A stretch of 48,527 nt of DNA from Acidobacteriota bacterium (GCA_014894455.1 JADBLN010000030.1:13547-62073), one strand, 5' to 3'; positions 33,901 through 41,790 are shown, counted from the first letter of the stretch. A program made the numbers and translations. Notes: generated by a model not told the origin, from the letters alone.

Positions 33901-34093
33901 CCCTGACCAGGAAAACGGTCGGGACGACGTCGAGCGCGGGTTTCGTGACCTGGTTCACGGAGGGCCCGGACGCCGGCGCCGTCTGGGACGATGTCTCTCC
34001 ATGGGCGGACAGGACCGGCCCAGCGACAAGCGCGGCCAAGAGCAAGGGGACCGCGCAGATAAGGGCGGCTTTCCCGTTGTTTCTTTTTCGCAT
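30974..34093 (-). CDS. GH38-type alpha-mannosidase-like glycosidase, secreted
   Basis: The 1039-aa product has a signal peptide, an N-terminal beta domain and a GH38 catalytic domain starting near residue 150: 'LFHHSHTDIGYTE' (zinc-binding HxHxD), 'FRWNIEISWALQNFIR', 'SAMNNDVTGFSWALPQV' (Asp of the probable nucleophile region), 'WGAYNSIDEPQSE', then a C-terminal beta-sandwich with 'FRGNTIENRFYRVTVD' and 'GGISSLYDKELGRELVD'. Family members are zinc alpha-mannosidases; this group (DUF5054-like) is poorly characterised. RBS AAGGAGG. Probably periplasmic, acting on mannose-containing glycans. Confidence 0.85.
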   Translation of the reverse strand: MRKRNNGKAALICAVPLLLAALVAGPVLSAHGETSSQTAPASGPSVNQVTKPALDVVPTVFLVRDGAVVKQVVQLIIDQAGPAGAPASVKAWIAGKPLGLDVTSLSLEPGRNVVETRVLEAAKPVRARFEVRIGTTVLSREITLAPQRRWSVYLFHHSHTDIGYTELQTRVAQNHVEYLDSVIDYCRQTDAYPDDARFRWNIEISWALQNFIRTRPEADVRALADLIRAGRVELSGLYLNQSDGFSHEELLRSVDLAREYARTYDFEVRSAMNNDVTGFSWALPQVFAQAGIRYFATGINETRSRAPLRRPNAFWWESPDGSRILHWNGEHYLFGNYELLLHEPVAKSAPKVGNYLAKLEARGDYPYDIIAFNIGAWTTDNCPPGRGLSDLVKEWNERYVSPRLRLATMSEFFGRLEKGYGKSLPVHKLGWPDYWTDGVASTSFETGLNRMTHSDLVSAEKISALAANLDPAKAFRFPEGQIRDAHELAMLYDEHTWGAYNSIDEPQSELARGQWAAKSSFAYEAREASRTLLRRGTEALVRLISADGEFEFAVFNPLSWPRTDVVRVTLPAGPLREAKGKLRVVDRRLGSGAKFQMLGDDAMLVLAQNVPSMGYAVFAVTAGEASGAPVQAAGPVSEFRGNTIENRFYRVTVDAKTGGISSLYDKELGRELVDKACPWPLNAYIYEQPVGGRKAVDDMTKRAAFNRWSPESAKVEAGWQGPVAASLIIKSSPKMCPSLEQRIILYDDVKRVDLVNILDKEETFAPEAVYFAFPFEVGPGLPGALSAKLGPLSSPLREKRPEAGVSGQVGPNVRFEIADADMAPGAEQLSGTTLDWHTVQNWVEFSGKDARVVWSPVEAPLVQFGDINTGKWLTRLDLANAWVFSYAMNNYWMTNFKASQEGRIEFRYSLTSAPPADPGNGAAPASDRVAASRFGWDVHTPLIATWIPARNKGRITTAGESFLSVDQPNVIVQALWLDADGTPVARLREIAGRATDVRLASGFFLGITTRRTGGSETVEAESIPVRLKSFEIQTVRLLR

Positions 34094-34214
34094 TTGAGGC
34101 CCTCCTTGGGTTTCAATCTAACATGCCCCGGGACCCGAGGTAAAGGTCCGGCCCAGCGGACCAGCCGTTTGACCGCCTGCGGCGGTTATGCCATCATAGA
34201 ATTTCGAGGACGAT

Positions 34215-35027
34215 ATGATAGCACGCCGAAGCGTCGTCACGACACTGATGGTCCTGACCATGGCCGCCCTGGTCTCGGGATACGCCAACGCGGCCGCTGC
34301 CCGGGCGGGCGACGCCGCGGCCGAGCCCCAGAAGAAGAAAAGCCAGGCCGGCGAAAAAAGCGCCCAGTACCAGTACGAAAAGGGCGCCATCGCCCTTCGT
34401 TACGGTCTCGCCGACGAAGCCATCCGTTACGGGAAGCTGGGCATCTCCCTAGACCCGGAGCACTTCAACTCCTGGAACCTCCTGGGGTCGGCCTATTACA
34501 CCAAGGCCGAGTATGGCCCCGCGGCCGAGGCCTACGGCAAGGCGGCGGCCCTCAAGCCGGACGCCGCGGACGTCCAGAGGAACCTCGGCATGGCCTGGAT
34601 CGAGCTCAAGGAGACAGAAAAGGCCAGCGCCGCCTTGAAAAAGGCTTTCGAGCTCGGCGAAGATGCCGAGGCCGCTTATAATCTGGGACGGCTTTTCTAC
34701 GTCGAAAAGAGGTTCGACGAGGCCCTGGAATACGCCCTCAAGTCCATCCAAAAAAATAGCGGGAGCGCCAAGGCGTACAACCTCAAAGGCGTCATCCTGA
34801 ACCAGATGGGGCGCTACGCCGAGGCCGCCGGGAGCTTCCAGGCCGGCCTCGTCCTGGCCCCCGAGGACATCGGCCTCCAGGTCAACCTGGGCGTCGCCTT
34901 CATCAACGCCAACGAGCCGGCCAAGGCCAAGGCCGTCTTCGAGGCGGTCCTTCCCAGCATCAAGGAACAGGCGTTGAAGGACCAGGTCGAGAACTACCTC
35001 AAGTCCATCAAGGACGCCGGGAACTAG
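34215..35027 (+). CDS. TPR-repeat exported protein
   Basis: The 270-aa product has a signal peptide ('LMVLTMAALVSGYANAAAA') and then about six tetratricopeptide repeats from residue 50 to the end, for example 'FNSWNLLGSAYYTKAEYGPA', 'AAYNLGRLFYVEKRFDEALE' and 'LQVNLGVAFINANEPAKAKA'. TPRs mediate protein-protein contacts; in the envelope they often serve secretion or pilus assembly. Divergent from the mannosidase gene, with its 3' end overlapping the convergent isomerase gene by 20 bp. Function otherwise unknown. Confidence 0.87.
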   Translation: MIARRSVVTTLMVLTMAALVSGYANAAAARAGDAAAEPQKKKSQAGEKSAQYQYEKGAIALRYGLADEAIRYGKLGISLDPEHFNSWNLLGSAYYTKAEYGPAAEAYGKAAALKPDAADVQRNLGMAWIELKETEKASAALKKAFELGEDAEAAYNLGRLFYVEKRFDEALEYALKSIQKNSGSAKAYNLKGVILNQMGRYAEAAGSFQAGLVLAPEDIGLQVNLGVAFINANEPAKAKAVFEAVLPSIKEQALKDQVENYLKSIKDAGN

Positions 35028-35883
35028 CCCCGGAAAAGCGGGCTTCCATGGCTCGCAGGAAGGCCGTCCCTTTTTCGACGAAAGCCCGGCCGTCCGGACA
35101 GAGGTCCTGGAAAATCCCCCGTTCGAAGGCGAAATCCCCGAGGCTCGAATTGTAGGTCTCAAGCCCGACCGTACCGTCGAAGTCGATCTCAGCGAGCGTC
35201 CGAAAAACGACCTCCCAAGGCACGAGCCCGCCGCCGGGCACACCCCGGTCGTTCTCGCAGGCGTGGACGAGGGCGAGGCGCGGGCCGAGGACGCGCAGGC
35301 CCTCGGCGTAGTCGCGAACTTCCGTGATAGCGTGGTAGGTATCGAACGTGGCCTTGATGTTCGGGTGGCCGGCGAAGGCGATGAGCTGGGCGAGCCGGGC
35401 CGGGGTGTTGACAAGATGGGTCCGGAACCGGCTCATCGGCTCGAGGACGACGGCGACGCGCCGCGCGGCCGCATATTCGGCCAGGGCGTGGAGGCCTTCG
35501 GCGGCGCGGGGGAACTCGTCGGCCGGCGGGCGGCGGCGTTTGACGACGCCCGGATGCCCGTAGAGGCAGCCGGCGTACGCGGCGGCGCCTAGCTCGGCGG
35601 CGAGGTCGATCTGCCGCTTGTGCCAGGAGAGGCCGCGGACCCGGTCTCCGGCGTCGTCGGCCGAAAGGTCGCAGTCGAGCGGCCAGAGACCGCCCGGGCC
35701 GACGATGAGCTCGAGGCCGAGAGCGGCGGCGCGCCGGCCGGTCAGCCGCGGACTGAAGACGACGTCGTCGCCGACGGAAAGCTCGAACATGTCCAGACCC
35801 AGCTCCCGGGCGAGGTCGAGAAAACGCAGGTCGGCGTCCGACCAGCTCCGGGTGAAGAGGTAACAGTGGGCTCCGTATTTCAC
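35008..35883 (-). CDS. Sugar phosphate isomerase/epimerase-like TIM barrel
   Basis: The 291-aa product (GTG start) matches the xylose-isomerase-like TIM-barrel family (AP endonuclease 2 superfamily): 'KYGAHCYLFTRSWSDADLRF', 'VVLEPMSRFRTHLVNTP', 'NIKATFDTYHAITEV', 'LALVHACENDRGVPGGG' and 'FDGTVGLETYN', with the Glu, Asp, His and Glu ligands of the divalent metal (EP, DTYH, HACE, LETY). Close to D-tagatose/D-psicose 3-epimerases. Substrate unknown; it may process sugars released by the neighbouring glycosidases. Confidence 0.85.
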   Translation of the reverse strand: MKYGAHCYLFTRSWSDADLRFLDLARELGLDMFELSVGDDVVFSPRLTGRRAAALGLELIVGPGGLWPLDCDLSADDAGDRVRGLSWHKRQIDLAAELGAAAYAGCLYGHPGVVKRRRPPADEFPRAAEGLHALAEYAAARRVAVVLEPMSRFRTHLVNTPARLAQLIAFAGHPNIKATFDTYHAITEVRDYAEGLRVLGPRLALVHACENDRGVPGGGLVPWEVVFRTLAEIDFDGTVGLETYNSSLGDFAFERGIFQDLCPDGRAFVEKGTAFLRAMEARFSGASSRRP

Positions 35884-35948
35884 GGGCCAAAGATACCCCA
35901 GCTCCGCGGCGAGTTCAAGCCGAAGGGCGAAGGTGATATGATAGCCGC

Positions 35949-36173
35949 ATGAACTGGGTCACCGTCCACAAGACCAACGGAGTCACGGACGCGGAGATCC
36001 TCAAAAACATGCTCGAGTCCTTCGGCATTCCCGCCCGGGTGAGTTACGAGTCCGTTGGCAAGATCTACGGCTTGACCATGGACGGGATGGGTGTCGTCGC
36101 CCTTCTCGTGCCCGAAGACAGGGCCCGGGAAGCGCAGGACATCCTGGCCGAGCATTTCACGCCTGAAGCCTGA
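35949..36173 (+). CDS. DUF2007-family small protein
   Basis: The 74-aa product follows the DUF2007 'putative signal transducing protein' pattern: 'MNWVTVHKTNGVTDAEILKN', 'LESFGIPARVSYES', 'VALLVPEDRAREAQDIL'. The fold is small, ferredoxin-like and predicted to bind a ligand or partner. It is cytoplasmic (no signal). Length typical. It lies just before a zinc-ribbon protein gene on the same strand, with a gap of 16 bp. Confidence 0.85.
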   Translation: MNWVTVHKTNGVTDAEILKNMLESFGIPARVSYESVGKIYGLTMDGMGVVALLVPEDRAREAQDILAEHFTPEA

Positions 36174-36189
36174 GAACCTCCTCATCGAT

Positions 36190-36471
36190 ATGGAGACGGG
36201 CCGATACGTTTCGGCCTGCCATACGTCTTATGGGGTGAAGACGGACGAAGACATGACATCCTTCGACGAGCTTTACGACATGTACCACGCGCACATCTGC
36301 CGATTCGCCATCGTCCGCAGCGAGACGCCGGTCAAGCGGCGGGCCGAGGGCGCGGGGGGAAGCGCGGGTCCGGAAAAATGCCCGAGCTGCGGCAAGACCG
36401 TCGAGGGCGGTTGGAAAGCCTGCCCGGCCTGCGGCGCGAGCCTCGACCCCGGGGACATCCGCCAAGCCTGA
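36190..36471 (+). CDS. Small zinc-ribbon protein
   Basis: I start at ATG 36190 (93 aa), because the track start at 36091 runs out of frame through the DUF2007 gene. The C-terminal part holds two CxxC pairs: 'CPSCGKTVEGGWKACPACGA', a double zinc ribbon. The N-terminal part ('SFDELYDMYHAHICRFAIVR') is predicted helical. It may be a nucleic-acid- or protein-binding accessory. It ends 2 bp before a perfect palindrome that may terminate transcription. The RBS is weak, so the start is uncertain. Confidence 0.7.
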   Translation: METGRYVSACHTSYGVKTDEDMTSFDELYDMYHAHICRFAIVRSETPVKRRAEGAGGSAGPEKCPSCGKTVEGGWKACPACGASLDPGDIRQA

Positions 36472-36473
36472 CC

Positions 36474-36526
36474 AAGAGGGGGTCAAACCTACCTTTTGCA
36501 GCAAAAGGTAGGTTTGACCCCCTCTT
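36474..36526. repeat. Perfect 53-bp palindrome (GGTAGGTTTGACCCC family)
   Basis: Two exact 26-bp arms around one central A, built from GGGGGTCAAACCTACC and its complement. It is closely related to the nested repeats at 19657-19827. It sits between two convergent genes, 2 bp past one stop and 7 bp past the other, and would fold into a strong hairpin in either transcript, possibly acting as a bidirectional terminator. Confidence 0.95.
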
Positions 36527-36533
36527 GCCCTTC

Positions 36534-37640
36534 TTACTTGAAGATCTCCCGGCGGAGCGAGGCCAGGGCGATGCGCGACTCGATCGGGTTGACGCCGATG
36601 CCCGGCCCGTCCGGGACGCGGATCGTGCCCGGCCCGCTGAGCTCGATGAAGGGGTCGATGACGTCCTCTTTGTAATACCTCCGGCTGGCGCTGAGGTCGT
36701 TCGGGTACTTGAAGTTCGGGAGCGTGGCGATGTGGAGGTTGTGCGCCCGTCCGATGCCGCATTCGAGCATGCCACCGCACCAGACCGGCACGCCGCGCGA
36801 CTCGCAGTAGTCGTGGATCTTGCGCGTCTCGACGACCCCGCCGACCCGGCCGACCTTGATGTTGACGACCCGGCAGCTGCCCATCTCCACGGCCGCCCGG
36901 GTCGTGTCGAACGACAGGATGCTCTCGTCGAGGCAGAGCGGCGTTGTCATCTCCCGCTGGAGCTTGGCGTGGTCCCAGAGGTCGTAGGGGGCGAAGGGCT
37001 GCTCGATCATGAGCAGGTTGTAGGCGTCGAGGGCCTTGAGCGTCTCCATGTCCCCCAGGCCATAGGCGCCGTTGGCGTCGGCCTGGAGCATGATGTCCGG
37101 GTATTTCTCGCGGATGGCGGCGCAGGCCGCGGCGTCCCAGCCCGGTTTGATCTTGATCTTGATCCTCTTGTAGCCCTGGTCGAGGTACTGGCCAACCCGG
37201 GCGACGAGGTCCGGGAGTGAATCCTCGATGCCGCAGCTCACGCCGGCCGCGATCTCGGTCCTGACGCCGCCGTAGAGCTTGTGGAGCGGGAGTCCCGCCT
37301 TTTTCGCCTTGAGGTCCCAGAGGGCCAGTTCGATCCCGGCCTTGGCCATCCGGTTGCCCCGGAAGACGGCGGCTTCGCGGGCGTAGTCCTCCGGCTCGAC
37401 GAGGCCCTTGCGGAAAATGAGCGGCACGAGGAACTCCTTCATGACGTGCCGGGCCGTCTCCGTCGTCTCGCCGCTGTAGAGGGGCGCCTCCTCGGCGACG
37501 CACTCGCCCCAGCCGCAAACGCCGCCCTCGAAGACCTTGACCAGGCTGAAGGTCCGGTCGTAGGACCGGCCGAAGCTCGTCTCAAAGAAGTGGACGTAGG
37601 GAAGCTTGAGCAGGTCAATCTCGATCCGTTCGATGGCCAT
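36534..37640 (-). CDS. Enolase-superfamily enzyme of the MenC/NSAR type
   Basis: Start ATG 37640 with GAGGAGG (368 aa). The barrel shows the superfamily residues: KxK in 'YKRIKIKIKPGWD', metal ligands in 'MLQADANGAYGL', 'LLMIEQPFAPYD' and 'TPLCLDESI', and the second catalytic Lys in 'VVNIKVGRVGGV'. 'KIKPGWD' is typical of o-succinylbenzoate synthase/N-succinylamino acid racemase. No other menaquinone genes are near, so racemase or dipeptide-epimerase activity is as likely as OSB synthesis. Confidence 0.85.
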   Translation of the reverse strand: MAIERIEIDLLKLPYVHFFETSFGRSYDRTFSLVKVFEGGVCGWGECVAEEAPLYSGETTETARHVMKEFLVPLIFRKGLVEPEDYAREAAVFRGNRMAKAGIELALWDLKAKKAGLPLHKLYGGVRTEIAAGVSCGIEDSLPDLVARVGQYLDQGYKRIKIKIKPGWDAAACAAIREKYPDIMLQADANGAYGLGDMETLKALDAYNLLMIEQPFAPYDLWDHAKLQREMTTPLCLDESILSFDTTRAAVEMGSCRVVNIKVGRVGGVVETRKIHDYCESRGVPVWCGGMLECGIGRAHNLHIATLPNFKYPNDLSASRRYYKEDVIDPFIELSGPGTIRVPDGPGIGVNPIESRIALASLRREIFK

Positions 37641-37734
37641 GGGCTGTCCTCCTCGTTCTCGATTCCCGCCTAACATAATCCAGGACGACCGCCGAATTCA
37701 AGGAAATCCGCGCCAGGCTTTTTTAAGGATCCGC

Positions 37735-37776
37735 TTGACAAGCCCGGAATTCGTGTTATTATACAAACTAGTTTGT
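37735..37776 (+). promoter_or_regulatory. Promoter with palindromic operator
   Basis: TTGACA (37735-37740), 16-bp spacer, TATTAT (37757-37762), then at once the perfect 14-bp palindrome ACAAACTAGTTTGT (37763-37776). A further TTGTTATACAAAC copy overlaps it. Likely the binding site of the winged-helix protein encoded by the same operon. Confidence 0.75.
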
Positions 37777-37802
37777 TATACAAACCATAAAGGAGAAAAG
37801 AT

Positions 37803-38441
37803 ATGGTCGACATCGAAAAGATCGAGAAACGGACGGTCCAGAGCTTCTACAGCGACGGGCTGGCAGAGATCGCCATCGGCCTCATCTTCCTCTTGCTCGG
37901 GGGCTATTTCTTCGCCCAGGCAGTCGTCCCGGAGGGGTCCGCCCTCGGCTCGGCGCTGAGCGTCCTGTTCGTCCTCGTCATCGTCTCCTCCGGCTTTCTC
38001 GTCAGCCGGATCCTCCGCTTCCTCAAGCGCCGCATCACCTACCCCCGGACGGGCTACGTGGCCTTCAAAAAAAAGGAACTGAGTCCGAAGCGCCGCGTCG
38101 CGACCATGATTATCGGCGGGATCATCGGCGGATCTCTTGCCGCGCTCTACGGACTCTCGCCATCGCTCAAGACGCTCTTCCCCGCCTTGAACGGCATCCT
38201 GTTCGCCATCGCCGTCCTCCTCTTCGCCAACAAGGTCGGACTCATCCGCTTCTACATCCTCGCCGCCGTCTCGGCCGTTATCGGCTTCGCCGTCACCGCG
38301 GCCGGGGTTGGCGATACTAAAGGGATCAGCCTCTACTGGGGCCTCTTCGGCGCCGCCGTGATCATCTCCGGTCTGGCGTCTCTCGCCATTTACCTCCGGA
38401 AGTCGGCGCGCGCCGACCGGGAGAATCCCGATGCCGTCTGA
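37803..38441 (+). CDS. Multi-pass membrane protein paired with a winged-helix regulator
   Basis: The 212-aa product starts behind AAAGGAGAAAAG. It has a cytosolic start ('KIEKRTVQSFYSDGLAEIAI') and about six hydrophobic segments in pairs ('GLIFLLLGGYFFAQA', 'VLFVLVIVSSGFLV', 'IIGGIIGGSLAALYGL'). It overlaps the next gene by 11 bp. I recognise the combination (small membrane protein with an ArsR/MarR-like DNA-binding partner, common in diverse bacteria), but not a function. The membrane protein may sense or control the regulator. Confidence 0.78.
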   Translation: MVDIEKIEKRTVQSFYSDGLAEIAIGLIFLLLGGYFFAQAVVPEGSALGSALSVLFVLVIVSSGFLVSRILRFLKRRITYPRTGYVAFKKKELSPKRRVATMIIGGIIGGSLAALYGLSPSLKTLFPALNGILFAIAVLLFANKVGLIRFYILAAVSAVIGFAVTAAGVGDTKGISLYWGLFGAAVIISGLASLAIYLRKSARADRENPDAV

Positions 38442-38739
38442 CCTGCGCGGCCTGGCCGATATCGACCGTCTCATCCACGAGCCGGCCCGGCTGGCCCTGG
38501 CGGCCATCCTTTCGGTCGTCGAAAGCGCCGACTTCCTCTACCTCCAGCGCGAGACCGGCCTGACCAAGGGCAATCTCTCGTCCCACCTGGCCAAACTCGA
38601 GGAGGCCGGCTACATCGCCATCGAAAAGACCTACCGCGGACGCATTCCCCTGACCCTCGTCCGGCTGACCGACGCGGGCGCCGCGGCCTACCGCGCCTAC
38701 CGGGCCCGCTTCAAGAAATTTTTGGAGAAAACCGGCTGA
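38431..38739 (+). CDS. Winged-helix transcriptional regulator
   Basis: The 102-aa product is a compact winged helix: 'LIHEPARLALAAILSVVES', recognition helix region 'TKGNLSSHLAKLEEAGYIAI', wing 'KTYRGRIPLTLVRLTDAG', and a C-terminal dimerisation helix. It matches the 'winged helix DNA-binding' family (HTH_34/MarR-like). ATG overlaps the end of the membrane-protein gene. The palindrome before the operon is a good candidate for its operator, giving autoregulation. Confidence 0.88.
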   Translation: MPSDLRGLADIDRLIHEPARLALAAILSVVESADFLYLQRETGLTKGNLSSHLAKLEEAGYIAIEKTYRGRIPLTLVRLTDAGAAAYRAYRARFKKFLEKTG

Positions 38740-38758
38740 TCTTGGATTGAAGGAGCTG

Positions 38759-39856
38759 TCAGCCGAGCTTGATTCCTTTCCGGTGGGCCCGCCGTTCGTA
38801 GATGCCGATGATGCGGCGGGCCATGGCTTCGGCGGAATATTTCTCGAGAACCGATTCCCGGCCGCGAGCGGCCAGGCGGCCGGCCAGGACCTTGTCCACG
38901 CAGATCTTGAGGATGGCGTCGGCCAGGGCTTTGGCGTTCCGGGCCGGGACGAGGAGGCCGGTCTCGCGATGGGTGATGATGTCCCGGGCCGCCCCGACGT
39001 CCGCGGCGGCGACGGGCAGGCCGCTGGCCATGGCCTCGATGAGGAAGCCGCCGAGCCCGTCGAGATGGGAGAAGATCACAAACATATTCAGAGATGCCAG
39101 GATCCGCGGCGCTTCGTTCCGCCGGCCCAGGAAATAAAGGACGTTGTCCATGGGGCGCCCGACGGCGGGGTCGCCGGATTCGAGGCGCAGGCTTCCCTCG
39201 CCGAGGACGACGATCTTGACCTTCGGGGCCGCCTGGCCGACGATCGCGGCCGCGTCGAGAAGCGCCTGGTGACCCCGCTCGTCCTCGAGCGGGATGACGA
39301 CGCCGGCCAGGAAGTCCTCCGGGTCCAAGCCGAGCTCCCTGCGGACGGAATCGTCCGGGCCGTGGGCGGTGAACGGCGAAAAGTCCAGCCCCGGCGGGAC
39401 GACCTCGACGTTCGCCTCGGCGACGCCGCCGCGGACGAGGATCAAACGGACCCCTTCGGAGCCGGCGACGACGGCGTCGACCGACGCGAGAGGCAGCCGC
39501 CCTTCAAGCGGCGAAGAGTCGGCGGGCCGGGAGAGGATGCGGACGGGGACCTGGGCCGAGACCGCCGCGGGAAGCCCGAGCGCGGCGCCCAGGGTCTCAT
39601 GGAAATGGGCCAGTCGGCAGCCGTGGGCCCGCATGGCCCGGATCAAGCCCTGGCGGACGACCCATTTCATCCGGCCGCGCATGCGCAGGGGGAGCGTCGA
39701 TAACCCCTCCTCGGCTGCTTTCTGGTGAAGAGCGCCGCCTGGCTCGAGGACGAGGTGGGCCGCCCAACCTTTCTCACGGAGTTCGCGGGCTATGCAGAGG
39801 ACCTGCCGTTGGCTCTCGCGCCATTCGCGGCCGGCGTCGACGAGGAAGAGGCTCAC
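38759..39856 (-). CDS. Family 4 glycosyltransferase
   Basis: The GTG at 39856 has GGGAGG just upstream; the track start at 39871 (also GTG) has none. The product is about 365 aa with a GT-B fold: 'ESQRQVLCIARELREKGWAA' at the N-terminal Rossmann domain and 'LASLNMFVIFSHLDGLGGFL' plus 'IEAMASGLPVAAADVGAARD' in the C-terminal domain. The GT4 Ex7E motif is present as Dx7E, a conservative change at the first position. It transfers sugar from a nucleotide donor, probably in glycan or lipopolysaccharide synthesis. Acceptor unknown. Confidence 0.87.
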   Translation of the reverse strand: MSLFLVDAGREWRESQRQVLCIARELREKGWAAHLVLEPGGALHQKAAEEGLSTLPLRMRGRMKWVVRQGLIRAMRAHGCRLAHFHETLGAALGLPAAVSAQVPVRILSRPADSSPLEGRLPLASVDAVVAGSEGVRLILVRGGVAEANVEVVPPGLDFSPFTAHGPDDSVRRELGLDPEDFLAGVVIPLEDERGHQALLDAAAIVGQAAPKVKIVVLGEGSLRLESGDPAVGRPMDNVLYFLGRRNEAPRILASLNMFVIFSHLDGLGGFLIEAMASGLPVAAADVGAARDIITHRETGLLVPARNAKALADAILKICVDKVLAGRLAARGRESVLEKYSAEAMARRIIGIYERRAHRKGIKLG

Positions 39857-39930
39857 CGCGCCTCCCGCCACAGGGGTGGGACAACCGCCGGGATATTCAC
39901 ACGGTCATCTTAGCACAGCGAAAATAAATA

Positions 39931-41472
39931 TTAAAAGGTGATGTTGCGGGTCTCGAGGGTCGAGCCGGTCACCTTGGCGATGTTGGCCACGGCCACGTTG
40001 TAATCGACGAGGGCCCGGAGCTCCATCGACCGGGCGCTGGCCAAAGCGTCCTGGTAGGTGAGGACGAAATAATTCGTCGACATCCCCACGGCAAGCTTTT
40101 TCATCTCGGCTTCAAGCTGCCTTGCGGCCAGCTCGCGGGCGATGCGGTAGGCGTCGACGCTCTTGGCCGCGGTTTCGAGGGTCAGGACGGCGTCGCTGAC
40201 CTCGAGGTAGATCTGCTGCTCCTGGTTCTTGAGGCGGGCCTGGGTCTGCTCGAGGTCGAGCCTGGCATAGGTGTAGTTGGCGCGTCCGACGATGTCTCCG
40301 AAGGGGATGGTCAGGGTCAGCCCGGCCGTCCAGTTGTTGTACAGGAACCTGAACGTATCCTTGAACGCCTGCGTGGCGCTGCCCGGGTCGCCTACTGTCG
40401 GCGGCAGGAACGGGTTGGCCGGGTCGTAGATGTATTGCTGGCCGGAGATGCCGGGGCTGGCTTTGACGAGCTGGAGGTCGAGCTGGGGCAGGAGCTGGTT
40501 CTTGGCATAGCGGAAATTGATCCTCTTGGTTTCGATCGTCGATTTCGCCACCTCGAGGTCCGGGCGCCTGGCCATCGCCTTTTCGAAGGCCTCGTCGAGG
40601 GTGATGGCGAACGGTTTGAAGCTGGGCGTGTCGGCGGGACGGAGGTTCTGGCCCTTGGCCGAGGGATCCCCGCCCTGATTGAGGAGGGTCTTCAATTGGT
40701 CCTGGCTGCGCTTGACCACGGCTTCGGCCTGGAGGATATCGGCCTCCCGCCGGGCCACGGTGGCTTCGGCGTTGAGGACCTCGATCGGCGCCTTCGTCCC
40801 GACCTCGACCTCTTTTTTGGTTTTGGCCAGGAGGTCCCGCCCGCTCTGAAGGGCCTGCTGCAGGGTCTTCAGGTTCTCGACGGAATAGACGAGGTTCCAG
40901 TAGGCCGTTTCGACGGAGTAGACCAAGTTGATGAGGACGGTCTTGAACTGATTCCGGGAAACATCGAGGCTGTTCAGGGCCACGATGATCTCCCTCCGGC
41001 TGATCGACCAGCCGAAGTTCCGGAGCAGGGGTTGCGTCAGGGCAAAATTCAGGCGGCTCGTGAAGGACGGATTGTAGCTCTGGAAGAGTTGGTTGTTCTT
41101 CTGATAATCGTAGCTCAAAGAGGCGGTAAAATTTCCCCCGAACGGCATCTGCTGGGCGATGGAGGCGGTCGAGCCCGTGGTCTTTGTGATGTACTTACCC
41201 GAGCCCTGGAGCGACCAGGTCGAGAGCTGTTCCATCCGGTTCCCGGTCAAGTCGACCTGGAACGTCGGCATGAAAAATTGCCGGGCCCGCGAAACCGAGG
41301 CCGAGGCCAGCTCGGGGGTGAGGACCTCGACGGCCACGTTGAGGTTGTTCCTCAGGGCCTGGACGATTGAATCCTCGAGGGTGAGGGAAACGTCTTTCTT
41401 CTCCTGGCCGAGGGCGAAGCCGCTGAGAAGGGCCAGGACGAGGAACACGGCCGAGATTCTTTCTTTAATCAT
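39931..41472 (-). CDS. TolC-family outer membrane protein
   Basis: I start at ATG 41472, best spaced behind CGGAGG (513 aa). A signal peptide ('VFLVLALLSGFALGQE') is followed by two TolC/OEP repeats: 'LTLEDSIVQALRNNLNVAVE', 'RLNFALTQPLLRNFGW', 'VYSVETAYWNLVYSVENLKT', then 'ITLDEAFEKAMARRPDLEVA' and 'LTLTIPFGDIVGRANYTYAR'. TolC-like trimers form outer-membrane ducts for export. The neighbouring divergent operon encodes an ABC-2 exporter, so a functional link is possible. No HlyD/adaptor gene is present. Confidence 0.92.
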   Translation of the reverse strand: MIKERISAVFLVLALLSGFALGQEKKDVSLTLEDSIVQALRNNLNVAVEVLTPELASASVSRARQFFMPTFQVDLTGNRMEQLSTWSLQGSGKYITKTTGSTASIAQQMPFGGNFTASLSYDYQKNNQLFQSYNPSFTSRLNFALTQPLLRNFGWSISRREIIVALNSLDVSRNQFKTVLINLVYSVETAYWNLVYSVENLKTLQQALQSGRDLLAKTKKEVEVGTKAPIEVLNAEATVARREADILQAEAVVKRSQDQLKTLLNQGGDPSAKGQNLRPADTPSFKPFAITLDEAFEKAMARRPDLEVAKSTIETKRINFRYAKNQLLPQLDLQLVKASPGISGQQYIYDPANPFLPPTVGDPGSATQAFKDTFRFLYNNWTAGLTLTIPFGDIVGRANYTYARLDLEQTQARLKNQEQQIYLEVSDAVLTLETAAKSVDAYRIARELAARQLEAEMKKLAVGMSTNYFVLTYQDALASARSMELRALVDYNVAVANIAKVTGSTLETRNITF

Positions 41473-41628
41473 TGCCATCCTCCGATGAAGCACATGAAGC
41501 CATCTTATTATAATACGATTTCGCCGGACTTTCGTTCACGCCGGCCACTGGCTCCCGGGAGTCCTCCTTTTCTCTAACCGGTTATCAACCCATTCGACTC
41601 CCCGGCCTGAAGCCCGGGGCCGGGCTTC

Positions 41629-41727
41629 CCACCGGCTTTGCAGTGCCGGTGCTGGCAACCGGCAGCACTGCCACCGGCTTGGCAGTGCCGGTGCTGGAGA
41701 CCGGCAAGGGCGGTGGCAAGGCCGGGG
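41629..41727 (+). repeat. 99-bp exact dispersed repeat, copy 2
   Basis: Identical base for base to 18181-18279. Here it lies in the 430-bp intergenic region between the TolC-like gene and the NEW3 gene. No gene is visible in the rest of that region (41473-41902). Confidence 0.95.
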
Positions 41728-41751
41728 TATATACTCAGGGTTAATACTGAG

Positions 41752-41790
41752 CACCACCCACCCCGTTTTAAAAAATCGGTGTGGGTGGTG
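41752..41790. repeat. Inverted repeat in the TolC/NEW3 intergenic region
   Basis: Arms CACCACCCACCCCG (41752-41765) and CGGTGTGGGTGGTG (41777-41790) pair at 13 of 14 positions around an AT-rich loop. It could be a hairpin or a regulator site in the leader of the NEW3 operon; no decision is possible from the sequence. Confidence 0.6.
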
